56,275 nucleotides of DNA from contig JANXBK010000009.1 in NCBI GenBank assembly GCA_025057595.1, forward strand, positions 1-56,275, in the 5' to 3' direction. Positions within the stretch are counted from its first letter, which is position 1, and the number at the start of each line of letters is the position of its first letter. The notes below the pieces were generated by a model. The model made no database searches. It saw nothing but the letters and a program-made list of their open reading frames with translations, and was not told where the DNA came from. This document shows, piece by piece, positions 16,547-24,367 of the stretch. Source of the stretch: Thermodesulfovibrio sp. Its GTDB lineage: Bacteria > Nitrospirota > Thermodesulfovibrionia > Thermodesulfovibrionales > Thermodesulfovibrionaceae. The translations under genes were made by a program, and so were the position numbers.

Positions 16547-17536
16547 ATGAAAATTCTTGTTACAGGTGGAGCTGGATTTATAGGAAGTGACTTTGTTAGA
16601 TTGGCAGCAAGAAAGGGTCTAAAAGTAGTTGTAGTTGACAAACTCACCTACGCTGGAGATACTGAAAGATTAAAACCCATATATGACAGAATTCATTTCT
16701 ATAATTTAGATATCTTAAATAAGGAGGAACTTAAAAAAATCTTTGAAAAACATAATCCCAATATTGTATTACACTTCGCAGCTGAAACAAACATAGATAA
16801 ATCAGTTTTTGAACCAAGTATATTCATGGAAACTAATATTATTGGCACCATATATCTGTTTGAGATTGTTAAAAACTATAAAATAGAAAAATTTATTAAT
16901 ATAACCTCCTATGAAGAATATGGAGAAATAAAAGAAGGAGAAGTAACAGAAGATCATCCCTTGAATCCTCGCTCTCCCTATGCTGTAAGTAAAGCCTCTG
17001 CAGATATGCTCGGACAGGTATATTGGCGTACACTTAATATTCCTGTTATAACTGCAAGACTGTGTAGTATCTATGGTCCTTGGCAGAATCCTGAAAGACT
17101 TATACCTATGACTATATTAAAAGCATTAAGAAATGAGGTTATACCAGTATATGGTGCAGGAGATATAGAGAGAGAGTGGTTATATTTATACGATTGTATT
17201 AATGCAATTTTTTATTTGATTGAAAGGGGGAAGCCAGGAGAGATTTACAATATCGGAAGCGGTGAAAGGTATAAGGTGATAGAGATTGTCAGAAAGATTC
17301 TTCAAATACTTGAGAAACCAGAAAGTTTAATTAAATTCGTTCCTGACCGTCCAGGACATGAAAAAAGAGTTGCCATTAGCAGTGAAAAGATTAAAAAAGA
17401 GGCAGGATGGATGCCTCATACAACATTTGAATTAGGACTAAAGGCAACTGTGGAGTGGAATTTAAATAATAGAATGTGGTTATTCAAAAAACTTTTCTAC
17501 TATGAAAATCTTTGGAGTAAGCTTTACGAGGAATAG
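16547..17536 (+). CDS. NAD-dependent nucleotide-sugar epimerase/dehydratase (extended SDR)
   Basis: 329 residues. The Rossmann motif GGAGFIG is at 7-13. The catalytic Tyr-Lys pair is in SPYAVSKASAD (about Y145, K149). The overall pattern resembles RmlB-type dTDP-glucose 4,6-dehydratase (DKLTYAGDTERL, HFAAETNIDKSV). The family's TDE catalytic triplet, however, reads SYE in ITSYEEYGE (about 120): the general-acid Asp is replaced by Tyr while Glu remains. A true 4,6-dehydratase needs the Asp, so epimerase or another SDR activity is more likely. It is isolated, with no other sugar genes beside it. The start is supported by GGAGG. Confidence 0.82.
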   Translation: MKILVTGGAGFIGSDFVRLAARKGLKVVVVDKLTYAGDTERLKPIYDRIHFYNLDILNKEELKKIFEKHNPNIVLHFAAETNIDKSVFEPSIFMETNIIGTIYLFEIVKNYKIEKFINITSYEEYGEIKEGEVTEDHPLNPRSPYAVSKASADMLGQVYWRTLNIPVITARLCSIYGPWQNPERLIPMTILKALRNEVIPVYGAGDIEREWLYLYDCINAIFYLIERGKPGEIYNIGSGERYKVIEIVRKILQILEKPESLIKFVPDRPGHEKRVAISSEKIKKEAGWMPHTTFELGLKATVEWNLNNRMWLFKKLFYYENLWSKLYEE

Positions 17537-17570
17537 CTATTTCTCATTTTTACAAATACAAAACATTTCA

Positions 17571-17582
17571 TGTTAATATAAA
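17571..17582 (+). promoter_or_regulatory. -10 element of the HD-GYP gene (short leader)
   Basis: TGTTAATAT (17571-17579) matches an extended -10, and TATAAA (17577-17582) overlaps it. The ATG is at 17591 and there is no Shine-Dalgarno, so the leader would be only a few bases. Confidence 0.35.
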
Positions 17583-17590
17583 ACATAAAA

Positions 17591-18484
17591 ATGATTAAAG
17601 AAACTAATTTAACTGTAAACTGGGATATAGATAATAAAAAATTTATTCCTCTAAGAAATATAAAACTACCGAATATTGAAATAAGTTTTGAAAGAGATTT
17701 TGCTTATCCAGATATATGGATTTATGAATCAGAAGAATACAATTTTGAAGCAATTTACAAAATCAAAGACAGAGCAAAATATTTTACTGTATTTTTTGCA
17801 AGAAAATTCTTTTATAATATTGAAGATTTTTCCTTACTTGCTTTTCAACTAGCTTCTCAAAGAGTTCTTCTTTTTGGACTTTATGAAGATGTTTTATTCT
17901 TTTTAAAAAAAATGACTTCTATAAAAGAAAGTGCGGGAGTAATTACTGCTACAAAACTACTCATTGAGAATGTCGAAGATGAAAATGAAATACTTATTAT
18001 TCAGAGGCATTCTCAACATGTTTCAGAGTTAACCCATAAAATTGCAATGATGCTTGGCGAAACTAATGAAGATTTTAAACTGGCAGGATATATCCATGAT
18101 ATCGGGAAAATCTGTATTCCAGCAAGCCTTCTTTTTTCAAATAAAACTTTTGATGATCAAAAAGTTAAAATATTTCAACTTCATACCTTGTGGGGCGAAT
18201 TTCTCTATGACCGATTAACTACAGGACATATTAATAAAACTCTTTTAGACTCTGTAGGATTTCACCATGAAAGATTAAATGGACGAGGCTATTTAAGAGG
18301 TATAAAACAGAATATTCCTGAAATAGCTAAAATAATTGCAGTAAGTGATGTTTACTCTGCTTTAACCTCAGACAGACCTTACAGACTTTCCTTTGATAAA
18401 GATGTAGCCATAACATATATAGTCTCTAAAGCCGGTGAGCTATTTGATCCAGCAGTAGTGGAAGCATTTAAGAAAATCATTTAA
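17591..18484 (+). CDS. HD-GYP domain protein, probable cyclic-di-GMP phosphodiesterase
   Basis: 297 residues. The N-terminal third (1-130) has no recognised domain. The HD-GYP domain follows, with RHSQHV, HDIGK at about 169-173, LHTLWGEFL, the HH pair in GFHHERLNGRGYLRG, and SDVYSALTSDRPYR. The metal-binding residues are intact, but the GYP triad reads GYL. The expected activity is hydrolysis of c-di-GMP to pGpG or GMP. There is no membrane span or signal. An EAL and a GGDEF gene lie nearby on the other strand. It ends 32 bases before tRNA-His, which is read toward it. Confidence 0.85.
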   Translation: MIKETNLTVNWDIDNKKFIPLRNIKLPNIEISFERDFAYPDIWIYESEEYNFEAIYKIKDRAKYFTVFFARKFFYNIEDFSLLAFQLASQRVLLFGLYEDVLFFLKKMTSIKESAGVITATKLLIENVEDENEILIIQRHSQHVSELTHKIAMMLGETNEDFKLAGYIHDIGKICIPASLLFSNKTFDDQKVKIFQLHTLWGEFLYDRLTTGHINKTLLDSVGFHHERLNGRGYLRGIKQNIPEIAKIIAVSDVYSALTSDRPYRLSFDKDVAITYIVSKAGELFDPAVVEAFKKII

Positions 18485-18516
18485 ATCTTCTAAAACTTAT
18501 AGATAACTTAGCAGTA

Positions 18517-18590
18517 GGCGGACGACGGGACTCGAACCCGCAGCGCCTGGAGCCACAGTCCAGTGCTCTAACCTTTGAGCTACGTCCGCC
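18517..18590 (-). tRNA. tRNA-His (anticodon GTG)
   Basis: On the minus strand a complete cloverleaf is seen. The acceptor GCGGACG has an extra 5' G (G-1) opposite C73, the histidine-specific feature. The D arm is AGCTC/GAGC, the anticodon stem CTGGA/TCCAG holds loop CTGTGGC (anticodon GTG), and the T arm carries GGTTCGAGTCC. CCA is not encoded. Confidence 0.96.
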
Positions 18591-18606
18591 GAGAATCTAA
18601 GGTATA

Positions 18607-18635
18607 ATATAATTAAAGTATAGAGTTTCTGTCAA
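18607..18635 (-). promoter_or_regulatory. Predicted promoter of tRNA-His
   Basis: Reading leftward, a perfect TTGACA (18635 to 18630) and TTATAT (18612 to 18607) are separated by 17 bases, and the box ends 16 bases before the tRNA 5' end. Confidence 0.6.
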
Positions 18636-18637
18636 AT

Positions 18638-19867
18638 TCAAATAATATATTTTTTTTCAATCTCTGAGGCAGGTAAAGGTCTTTCTAATAAAAATCCCTG
18701 GACGAGATCACATTTTATTTCTTTTAGAAATTCCAGTTGCTCTACTTTTTCCACTCCTTCGGCACATACTATAACATTAAGTTTTTTGCCTAGCTCTACT
18801 ATAAATTCAACTATGTTTTTGGCTTTTTGATTTTGTGGAATTTCTCTTATGAAGGATATATCGATTTTTATTATGTCAAAAGGAAGTTCTTTTAGATAGC
18901 CAAGAGATGAAAAACCAGTTCCAAAATCATCAATGGCTACTCCCCCTATAACTTCCTTTAGTTTTTCAAAAACTTGAATAATACGCGTAAACTCTTTGAT
19001 AATTATTCTTTCAACCACCTCTATCATGATTTTGCATCTTTTTAGTTTGCAGTTAGAGGAAAAAACTTCTATAAAATGGGTTGTAAGAAGCCCAATCTCA
19101 GAAATATTTATTGTAACAGGTAAATTCCATTTTTGAGATTTCTCAATAACTTCTTTAACTATTTTTTCTTCAATTACTTTCATATAAGGATCTCTCTCTA
19201 AAACATTGATAAACTCACTTGCAGGATGAACTTTTCCGCCTTTTTCAACTATTCTTAATAGCAACTCAAATCCCCAAGGTTTTAGGGTTTTTAGATCAAA
19301 AATTGGAAGATAATAAAAGCTGAAAAGATCCTTTTGTTTAGCCTCTCTAATTAGATTCTCTATTTTAAAGACCTCTGATAGATGCTTTTCAAACAATGTA
19401 GTGTAAGATTCAATTACATTTGGACCTTTCTTTTTAGCCTCTTTTAATGCCAATCCCGCCTTTTCAAAAAGTTCACACACATCCTTACCATCTATAGGAA
19501 AAATAGAGATACCACCATTTATAAAAACGTGAATATTTTCTATGGGCTGAAGAAATAGATTATGAATTCTTTCTATTAATTGTGGAATCTCCTCCTTCAT
19601 AGGAATTTCCATAAAGATTATAAACTCATCAGCAGCTCTGGTAACTATCTCAACATCTTTAAAGTAGTAAAGAAATCGATTTTGTATCTCATTAAGAATT
19701 TTATTTCCCTTTTCAAATCCGTTAATGATATTTAAATAACCCATTCCGAATACATCAATTCTTAATAGAGCAAACCAACCTTTATGTTTTTCTAATCTTT
19801 TTGGAATTTCTTCAAATAAAGTCTTAAGTCCTATCTGTTGAGTTTCTTTTATTTCTATTGAATGCAT
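18638..19867 (-). CDS. EAL-domain c-di-GMP phosphodiesterase with degenerate GGDEF domain
   Basis: 409 residues. The first domain (about 25-160) has a GGDEF fold, but its signature reads AADEF (78-82), so it should not make c-di-GMP; it could bind GTP or act as a regulator. The second domain (about 165-405) is EAL with all main catalytic positions visible: FELLLR (E201), TINIS, EVVER, DDFGTGFSSL, KIDISFI, CAEGVE and VQGF. An active phosphodiesterase is expected. No membrane spans are seen. The next upstream gene on the strand is an intact diguanylate cyclase 83 bases away, so opposing activities are paired. Confidence 0.9.
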   Translation of the reverse strand: MHSIEIKETQQIGLKTLFEEIPKRLEKHKGWFALLRIDVFGMGYLNIINGFEKGNKILNEIQNRFLYYFKDVEIVTRAADEFIIFMEIPMKEEIPQLIERIHNLFLQPIENIHVFINGGISIFPIDGKDVCELFEKAGLALKEAKKKGPNVIESYTTLFEKHLSEVFKIENLIREAKQKDLFSFYYLPIFDLKTLKPWGFELLLRIVEKGGKVHPASEFINVLERDPYMKVIEEKIVKEVIEKSQKWNLPVTINISEIGLLTTHFIEVFSSNCKLKRCKIMIEVVERIIIKEFTRIIQVFEKLKEVIGGVAIDDFGTGFSSLGYLKELPFDIIKIDISFIREIPQNQKAKNIVEFIVELGKKLNVIVCAEGVEKVEQLEFLKEIKCDLVQGFLLERPLPASEIEKKYII

Positions 19868-19950
19868 TTATTAATATTATCGGTGGTTTTTGTCTTTTTT
19901 TTGAGAAAAGTAATCTTTAACACTTATAAATGTTCTGAGGCTTAAATTTA

Positions 19951-20784
19951 TTATGGATTCAAATCTAGAAAATAGATATCTGTTTCAGATTTGCTTATAC
20001 CAATTGTTCCTTTTTGAACATTTTTTACCTTATAGAGTGCTTTATCAGCTCTGTCAAATATTTGTCTGAAATTTTCATCATCCTTTAAAACTTCTGCTAC
20101 TCCTATAGATGCAGAAATCTTTGTAATAAATCTGATCTCTCTTATACATTTTAAGATTCTTAAAGCCACATTCTGAGCATCCCTCAACGAAGTATTTGGC
20201 AAAACCACTAAAAACTCGTCTCCACCTATCCTTCCTGCAAAATCTGAAGCACGAAGATTTGCTTTTAAACAATCTGAAATTTTTACAATAGCCTCATCGC
20301 CATTTGAATGACCGAACCTATCATTTATTTCTTTTAGATGATCTATATCAAGATAAATCATAGAAAAAGTTTGATTATATCTTTTCCAAAGATTAAATAA
20401 TTTGTCCAAAAGATCTTCTATAAATCTTCTATTATAAATACCTGTTAATGAATCAATTATAGCAGATCTTATTATCTCAACATTTGTTATATTTATAAGA
20501 CTTTCATAATACAACCCACCAAATGGAATACTTCCATAACTCCGAATGTATACCTCGAAATCGAGAGTAATTATATCTATCTGAGATAGTTTATGATAAA
20601 CAGGACAAGTAATATTTTTTTGATAACATGGCGAATTAAAACGATAAAAAATTTTATAGCATTTTTCACCTTCCACATCACCAAACATTTTCTGAGCAGT
20701 AGAGTTCAATGCTACCAAATTATAATAGTTATCAACTATTATTGAAGGTATCAGATCTTTTAGATCTTCTGCTTCCAATTTCAT
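19951..20784 (-). CDS. Diguanylate cyclase with cysteine-containing PAS-like sensor domain
   Basis: 277 residues. The N-terminal PAS-like domain (about 8-105) contains cysteines C42, C53 and C60 in the pattern GEKCYKIF...PC...CP, seen in a PAS subtype that may bind metal or react to redox. The GGDEF domain (about 108-265) is intact: GGDEF at 187-191 and the inhibitory I-site RASD at 178-181, exactly five residues before it. It should make c-di-GMP from two GTP with product inhibition. It is cytoplasmic. The start is preceded by an A+T-only inverted-repeat tract and lacks a Shine-Dalgarno. Confidence 0.92.
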   Translation of the reverse strand: MKLEAEDLKDLIPSIIVDNYYNLVALNSTAQKMFGDVEGEKCYKIFYRFNSPCYQKNITCPVYHKLSQIDIITLDFEVYIRSYGSIPFGGLYYESLINITNVEIIRSAIIDSLTGIYNRRFIEDLLDKLFNLWKRYNQTFSMIYLDIDHLKEINDRFGHSNGDEAIVKISDCLKANLRASDFAGRIGGDEFLVVLPNTSLRDAQNVALRILKCIREIRFITKISASIGVAEVLKDDENFRQIFDRADKALYKVKNVQKGTIGISKSETDIYFLDLNP

Positions 20785-20786
20785 TT

Positions 20787-20827
20787 TTTAAAATTTAAAA
20801 GATATTTTTTAAATTTTAAATTTTAAA
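20787..20827. repeat. A/T-only inverted-repeat tract upstream of the cyclase gene
   Basis: The stretch consists of runs of TTTAAA and AAATTT units, including TTTTAAATTTTAAA in direct and inverted copies, with a single G near its middle. It separates the leftward cyclase gene from the rightward DUF72 gene. It may be a curved or easily melted promoter region; no specific protein site was recognised. Confidence 0.4.
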
Positions 20828-20906
20828 GAATATAAATAACACAAGTTAAAAAATTTTTTCAACTAAAAACTTAAATATAATTTAAATATGCAGAAGAAAA
20901 GTAAGT

Positions 20907-20912
20907 TATAAT
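20907..20912 (+). promoter_or_regulatory. -10 box of the DUF72 gene (leaderless)
   Basis: A perfect TATAAT ends seven bases before the ATG at 20920, with only A and T between and no Shine-Dalgarno. Transcription should start at or beside the start codon. Confidence 0.45.
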
Positions 20913-20919
20913 AAATTTT

Positions 20920-21639
20920 ATGAAATATCATATAGGAACATCAGGTTGGCAATATGGACATTGGAAAAGAGTATTTTATCCTGAAGAGTTAAAGTATGCT
21001 GATTGGCTAAAATACTATGCTAAATATTTTTCTACTGTTGAAATAAATGTGACATTTTACAGAGATGTAAGAGCCTCCACTTTTCAAAATTGGTATAAGC
21101 TTACACCAGAAGAATTTCTATTTTCAGTAAAAATATCTAGACAGATTACCCATTTTCGTAAACTTAGAGTAGAAAAACCAATTATTGATGGATTTCTTGA
21201 AAAATACAAAAATTTATGTGAAAAACTTGGTGTAATTCTTATTCAACTTCCACCAAGTTTAAGATTCGAAGGCTCCCTAATCTCTGATTTTCTTTCGAAT
21301 CTTGATAAATCCCTCAAATATACTATTGAAATAAGAAATAAAACATTTCTACACGATAACTTCTTTGATATGCTAAAAAATCATAATATAGCTTTCTGTA
21401 TATCTGACTCTGCTGGTAGATATCCTTACTATGAAGCCATCACCGCAGATTTTATTTATCTTAGACTTCACGGCTCAGTAAAACTATACGCCTCAGAGTA
21501 TACTGAAGAAGAGTTAAAAACATGGGCTCAAAAGATTAAAAACTGGAATAAAACCACTTATGTTTATTTTGATAACGACTTTATGGGATATGCAGTTAAA
21601 AACGCTTTAAAACTTAAAGAACTACTTAATCACACTTAG
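20920..21639 (+). CDS. DUF72 family protein (YecE-like)
   Basis: 239 residues, the normal DUF72 length. The family N-terminus is clear: IGTSGWQYGHWKRVFYPEEL, followed by the EINVTFYR and FSVKISRQITH segments and the later IEIRNKTF and YLRLHGS motifs. DUF72 proteins adopt a TIM barrel; their biochemical role is unknown. The gene is monocistronic and overlaps the convergent VKOR-like gene by 14 bases at its 3' end. Its start looks leaderless. Confidence 0.88.
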   Translation: MKYHIGTSGWQYGHWKRVFYPEELKYADWLKYYAKYFSTVEINVTFYRDVRASTFQNWYKLTPEEFLFSVKISRQITHFRKLRVEKPIIDGFLEKYKNLCEKLGVILIQLPPSLRFEGSLISDFLSNLDKSLKYTIEIRNKTFLHDNFFDMLKNHNIAFCISDSAGRYPYYEAITADFIYLRLHGSVKLYASEYTEEELKTWAQKIKNWNKTTYVYFDNDFMGYAVKNALKLKELLNHT

Positions 21640-22393
21640 TAGAGACATCAAGAGGACAGACTACTTCTTCAGGCTTTTGAGTCTTTTTTGCCACTAAATA
21701 CTGCTTTATATTCGTACTTCCTACTATAAACTTTTTTTCACTTCCCTCATCACAATAAAGCACAGGAACAGATTCAATACTAAGCTCTTTAAGCACTCCT
21801 TTAATCTCAGAAGCCTCTATAGCTTGAACAGGAATTGAGTTTTCTTGACAAAACTGTATAACCTCCTTACAATAAGGACATTCCTTAGAGTATATAAGCA
21901 CATAATGAGAGTTGGGTAATTTTGTGTTTGAATAACTAACAAAATATGTTATAAATAAAACCGAAGCAAAACTTAAAAATCCAAAGGCAAGCTCTCTTTT
22001 ACCTTTAAAAAATCTAAAGACAGAAGCTAAAAATATAATTCCAAATACAGTTAAACAAAGAGGACAAAACTCCTTAACAATAAAACTTTGAAATCCCAAA
22101 AGATAACCTTCTACAGCTAAAGCTATGGATAGCAAATAAGATTCTATTTTAATATAAAAAGCTCTATCCTTTAAGGAGCTAAAAAATAAAAATCCAAAGA
22201 GAATAACTCCCAAGAAAAGAAGAAGATACTCACTACCCTTTACATAAGACTCAACTACTTTACAGCCTTGAGTTTGACAAAAGCTTTTTCCAATAGTTTT
22301 TAAGAATATTTCTATTAGTGTAATTAGAAAACCTACAAAATAAAGAATTGTTGGTACATGTAGTATTTTCTTTACACTTGATTTTATTTTCAT
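21626..22393 (-). CDS. VKOR-family membrane oxidoreductase fused to a glutaredoxin-like domain
   Basis: 255 residues from the ATG at 22393. An upstream in-frame ATG at 22483 would run into the divergent sirtuin gene and adds no membrane or domain sequence. Four or five membrane spans form a VKOR domain, with loop cysteines C39 and C44 (FCQTQGC) and the active-site pair C110/C113 (FCPLC). After the last span a thioredoxin/glutaredoxin-like domain begins with CPYC (C172/C175) and contains SVPVLYC. Such fusions reoxidise disulfide carriers using quinone. The product may make disulfides, or reduce them if the last domain faces the cytoplasm. Confidence 0.85.
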   Translation of the reverse strand: MKIKSSVKKILHVPTILYFVGFLITLIEIFLKTIGKSFCQTQGCKVVESYVKGSEYLLLFLGVILFGFLFFSSLKDRAFYIKIESYLLSIALAVEGYLLGFQSFIVKEFCPLCLTVFGIIFLASVFRFFKGKRELAFGFLSFASVLFITYFVSYSNTKLPNSHYVLIYSKECPYCKEVIQFCQENSIPVQAIEASEIKGVLKELSIESVPVLYCDEGSEKKFIVGSTNIKQYLVAKKTQKPEEVVCPLDVSTKCD

Positions 22394-22407
22394 AAAATTA
22401 ATATAAC
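22378..22407 (+). promoter_or_regulatory. Predicted promoter of the sirtuin gene (leaderless)
   Basis: TTGATT (22378-22383) and TATAAC (22402-22407) are separated by 18 bases. The start codon at 22414 lies only six bases after the -10 box, and no Shine-Dalgarno is present. The promoter overlaps the start of the divergent VKOR gene. Confidence 0.45.
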
Positions 22408-22413
22408 TTAAAT

Positions 22414-23181
22414 ATGTTAAATTATCAAGAAAAAATAACCAAAACTTTTGAGCTTGTAGTAAACTCAAAATTCTTAGTTGCATTTACAGGAGCTGGTGTA
22501 TCAACTGAATCTGGAATACCAGATTTTCGCAGTAAAAATGGACTATGGAGTAGATTTAGAGTTGTTACACTTCAAGAGTTTCTTTTTGATAAGGAGGCAA
22601 GAAAAGAATTCTGGAGAATGAGAAAGGAGCTTATTGGACAACTTATTAAGGCAACACCAAATAAAGCACATCTTTGTTTAGCTGAGTTGGAAAAGATGGG
22701 CTTTTTAAAATACATAATTACTCAAAATATAGACAGACTTCATCAGCTTGCAGGAAGTCAAAGAGTAGTTGAACTGCATGGAAATAATCAGGAAGCCCAC
22801 TGTCTAAACTGTAAGAAAAAATATAGTATAGATGATATTTATGAAAGACTTATAAAAAATGAAGAAGATATTACTTGTTATTTATGTAAAGGAATTATAA
22901 AACCAAAGATAGTGTTTTTTGGTGAAGCAATGCCACAAAAAGAGATGTCCTTTGCCATAGAAATTGCAAATAAATGTGATCTAATGTTTGTTATCGGTTC
23001 GTCTTTACAGGTTGAACCAGCTGCATCAATTCCAAGAATTGCCTATCATTCTGGTGCAAAGCTTATATTCATAAATAAAACTGAAACTGAATGGGATTTT
23101 ATGGCAGAAGTTTTATTTCATGACTCTGCAGGTAAAGTTATGACAGATCTTTTAGATATGATTAAGAGTTCTCTGAGATAA
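22414..23181 (+). CDS. cobB: Sir2-family NAD-dependent protein deacylase (sirtuin)
   Basis: 255 residues. The NAD-binding motif GAGVSTESGIPDFRS is at 26-40, TQNIDRLH near 108 is intact, and the catalytic histidine lies in ELHGNN (about 121). A complete zinc site is formed by CLNC (about 130-133) and CYLC (about 151-154). GSSLQVEPA near 195 completes the cofactor pocket. It removes acetyl or other acyl groups from lysines, releasing nicotinamide and O-acyl-ADP-ribose. It stands alone, with an apparently leaderless start, and overlaps the convergent permease gene by 20 bases. Confidence 0.95.
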   Translation: MLNYQEKITKTFELVVNSKFLVAFTGAGVSTESGIPDFRSKNGLWSRFRVVTLQEFLFDKEARKEFWRMRKELIGQLIKATPNKAHLCLAELEKMGFLKYIITQNIDRLHQLAGSQRVVELHGNNQEAHCLNCKKKYSIDDIYERLIKNEEDITCYLCKGIIKPKIVFFGEAMPQKEMSFAIEIANKCDLMFVIGSSLQVEPAASIPRIAYHSGAKLIFINKTETEWDFMAEVLFHDSAGKVMTDLLDMIKSSLR

Positions 23182-24367
23182 CTTTTCTTAAAACAAAAAC
23201 TAAAGCCAAACTAGGCAGAGCAACAAAAAAACTGATAAGATAAAAAAACTGCCATCCAAACGCATCAACTACAAAACCAGATGTAGGATTAATAAAAACC
23301 CTCCCTAAAGAAGCAACAGAAGAAAGCACTGCATATTGAGTAGCTGCAAAGCTTCTATTACATAAACTCATAAGAAGTGCTAAAAAAGCTGTTGTTCCCA
23401 TTCCTCCAGTTAAATTTTCTATAACAACAGTAAAAACAAAAAATAAAAAATTTTTACCTATCAAAGCAAGAAATAAAAACATAAGATTAGATAAAGCCTG
23501 AAAAACTCCAAATAAAAATAGCGCATTAAAAAGAGTCATTCTTCTCATTAAAACTCCTCCTAACAATGAGCCCACAATTGCAGAGACAAGTCCTATAATT
23601 TTGTTAATACTGCCTACCTCAGTAAGGGAAAAACCTATACCTCTTATGAAGAAGGCTGTGGAGAGACTTCCTGCATAGGCATCTCCGAGTTTATACATCA
23701 TGATAAAAAAAAGTAAAAAAATACTTTTGTCTCTTTTTATCAAATCTCTAAAAGGCTCAATAAAGGATTCCTTTAAACTATCAGGTTTTTTTATGCCCAT
23801 GGGCTCATCTGCCCATATATTAGTGAGAATTCCTAAAGTTAAAAGGCTTCCAACTAATAAAACTGCTACTGACCAACCTATCCTGTCAGCAACAAGTAAA
23901 CATAAACCTCCAGCTACTACTAAAGCTACTCTATAAGCAGTAACAGCTAATGAGGCACCTAAACCTCTGTCTTTTGGCAGAAGCATCTCTGTTCTGTAAG
24001 CATCTATTGATATATCTTGTGATGCAGAAAAGAATGCAACTAAAACTGATGCAAAAATAAAAGGCAAAAGTAGTTTTGGAGTGAAAAATATCATAAGAAA
24101 CAATCCAAACAAAATCATAATCTGACAGATTAAAATCCATCCACGTCTTCTGCCAAATTTAGGAATTTCAAATCTGTCAAAGAAGGCTGACCAAAAGAAT
24201 TTGAAACTGTAGGGAAGCGTAAGTGCTGTGAGTAAACCAATTACTTTTATATCTACTCCCTCTGAAGCAAGCCATGCCTGTAAAGTCCCACCTATAAGCG
24301 GAAAGGGAAGTCCTGAAGCAAAACCAAAAACTGTTACAACTGTTAAGTCCTTTAGTCTTTTACTCAT
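23162..24367 (-). CDS. AmpG-like major facilitator superfamily permease
   Basis: 401 residues with about twelve hydrophobic spans. The N-terminus (KDLTVVTVFGFASGLPFPLIGGTLQAWL, in pieces VFGFASGLPF and GTLQAWL) and the internal SQDISIDAYRTEML are characteristic of AmpG, the importer of anhydro-muropeptides released by peptidoglycan turnover. The start overlaps the stop of the nagZ-like gene by four bases (ATGA). Since NagZ removes GlcNAc from imported anhydro-muropeptides, the pair supports the assignment. It lies at the 3' end of the nuo transcription unit and overlaps the convergent sirtuin gene. Confidence 0.85.
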   Translation of the reverse strand: MSKRLKDLTVVTVFGFASGLPFPLIGGTLQAWLASEGVDIKVIGLLTALTLPYSFKFFWSAFFDRFEIPKFGRRRGWILICQIMILFGLFLMIFFTPKLLLPFIFASVLVAFFSASQDISIDAYRTEMLLPKDRGLGASLAVTAYRVALVVAGGLCLLVADRIGWSVAVLLVGSLLTLGILTNIWADEPMGIKKPDSLKESFIEPFRDLIKRDKSIFLLFFIMMYKLGDAYAGSLSTAFFIRGIGFSLTEVGSINKIIGLVSAIVGSLLGGVLMRRMTLFNALFLFGVFQALSNLMFLFLALIGKNFLFFVFTVVIENLTGGMGTTAFLALLMSLCNRSFAATQYAVLSSVASLGRVFINPTSGFVVDAFGWQFFYLISFFVALPSLALVFVLRKVISENS

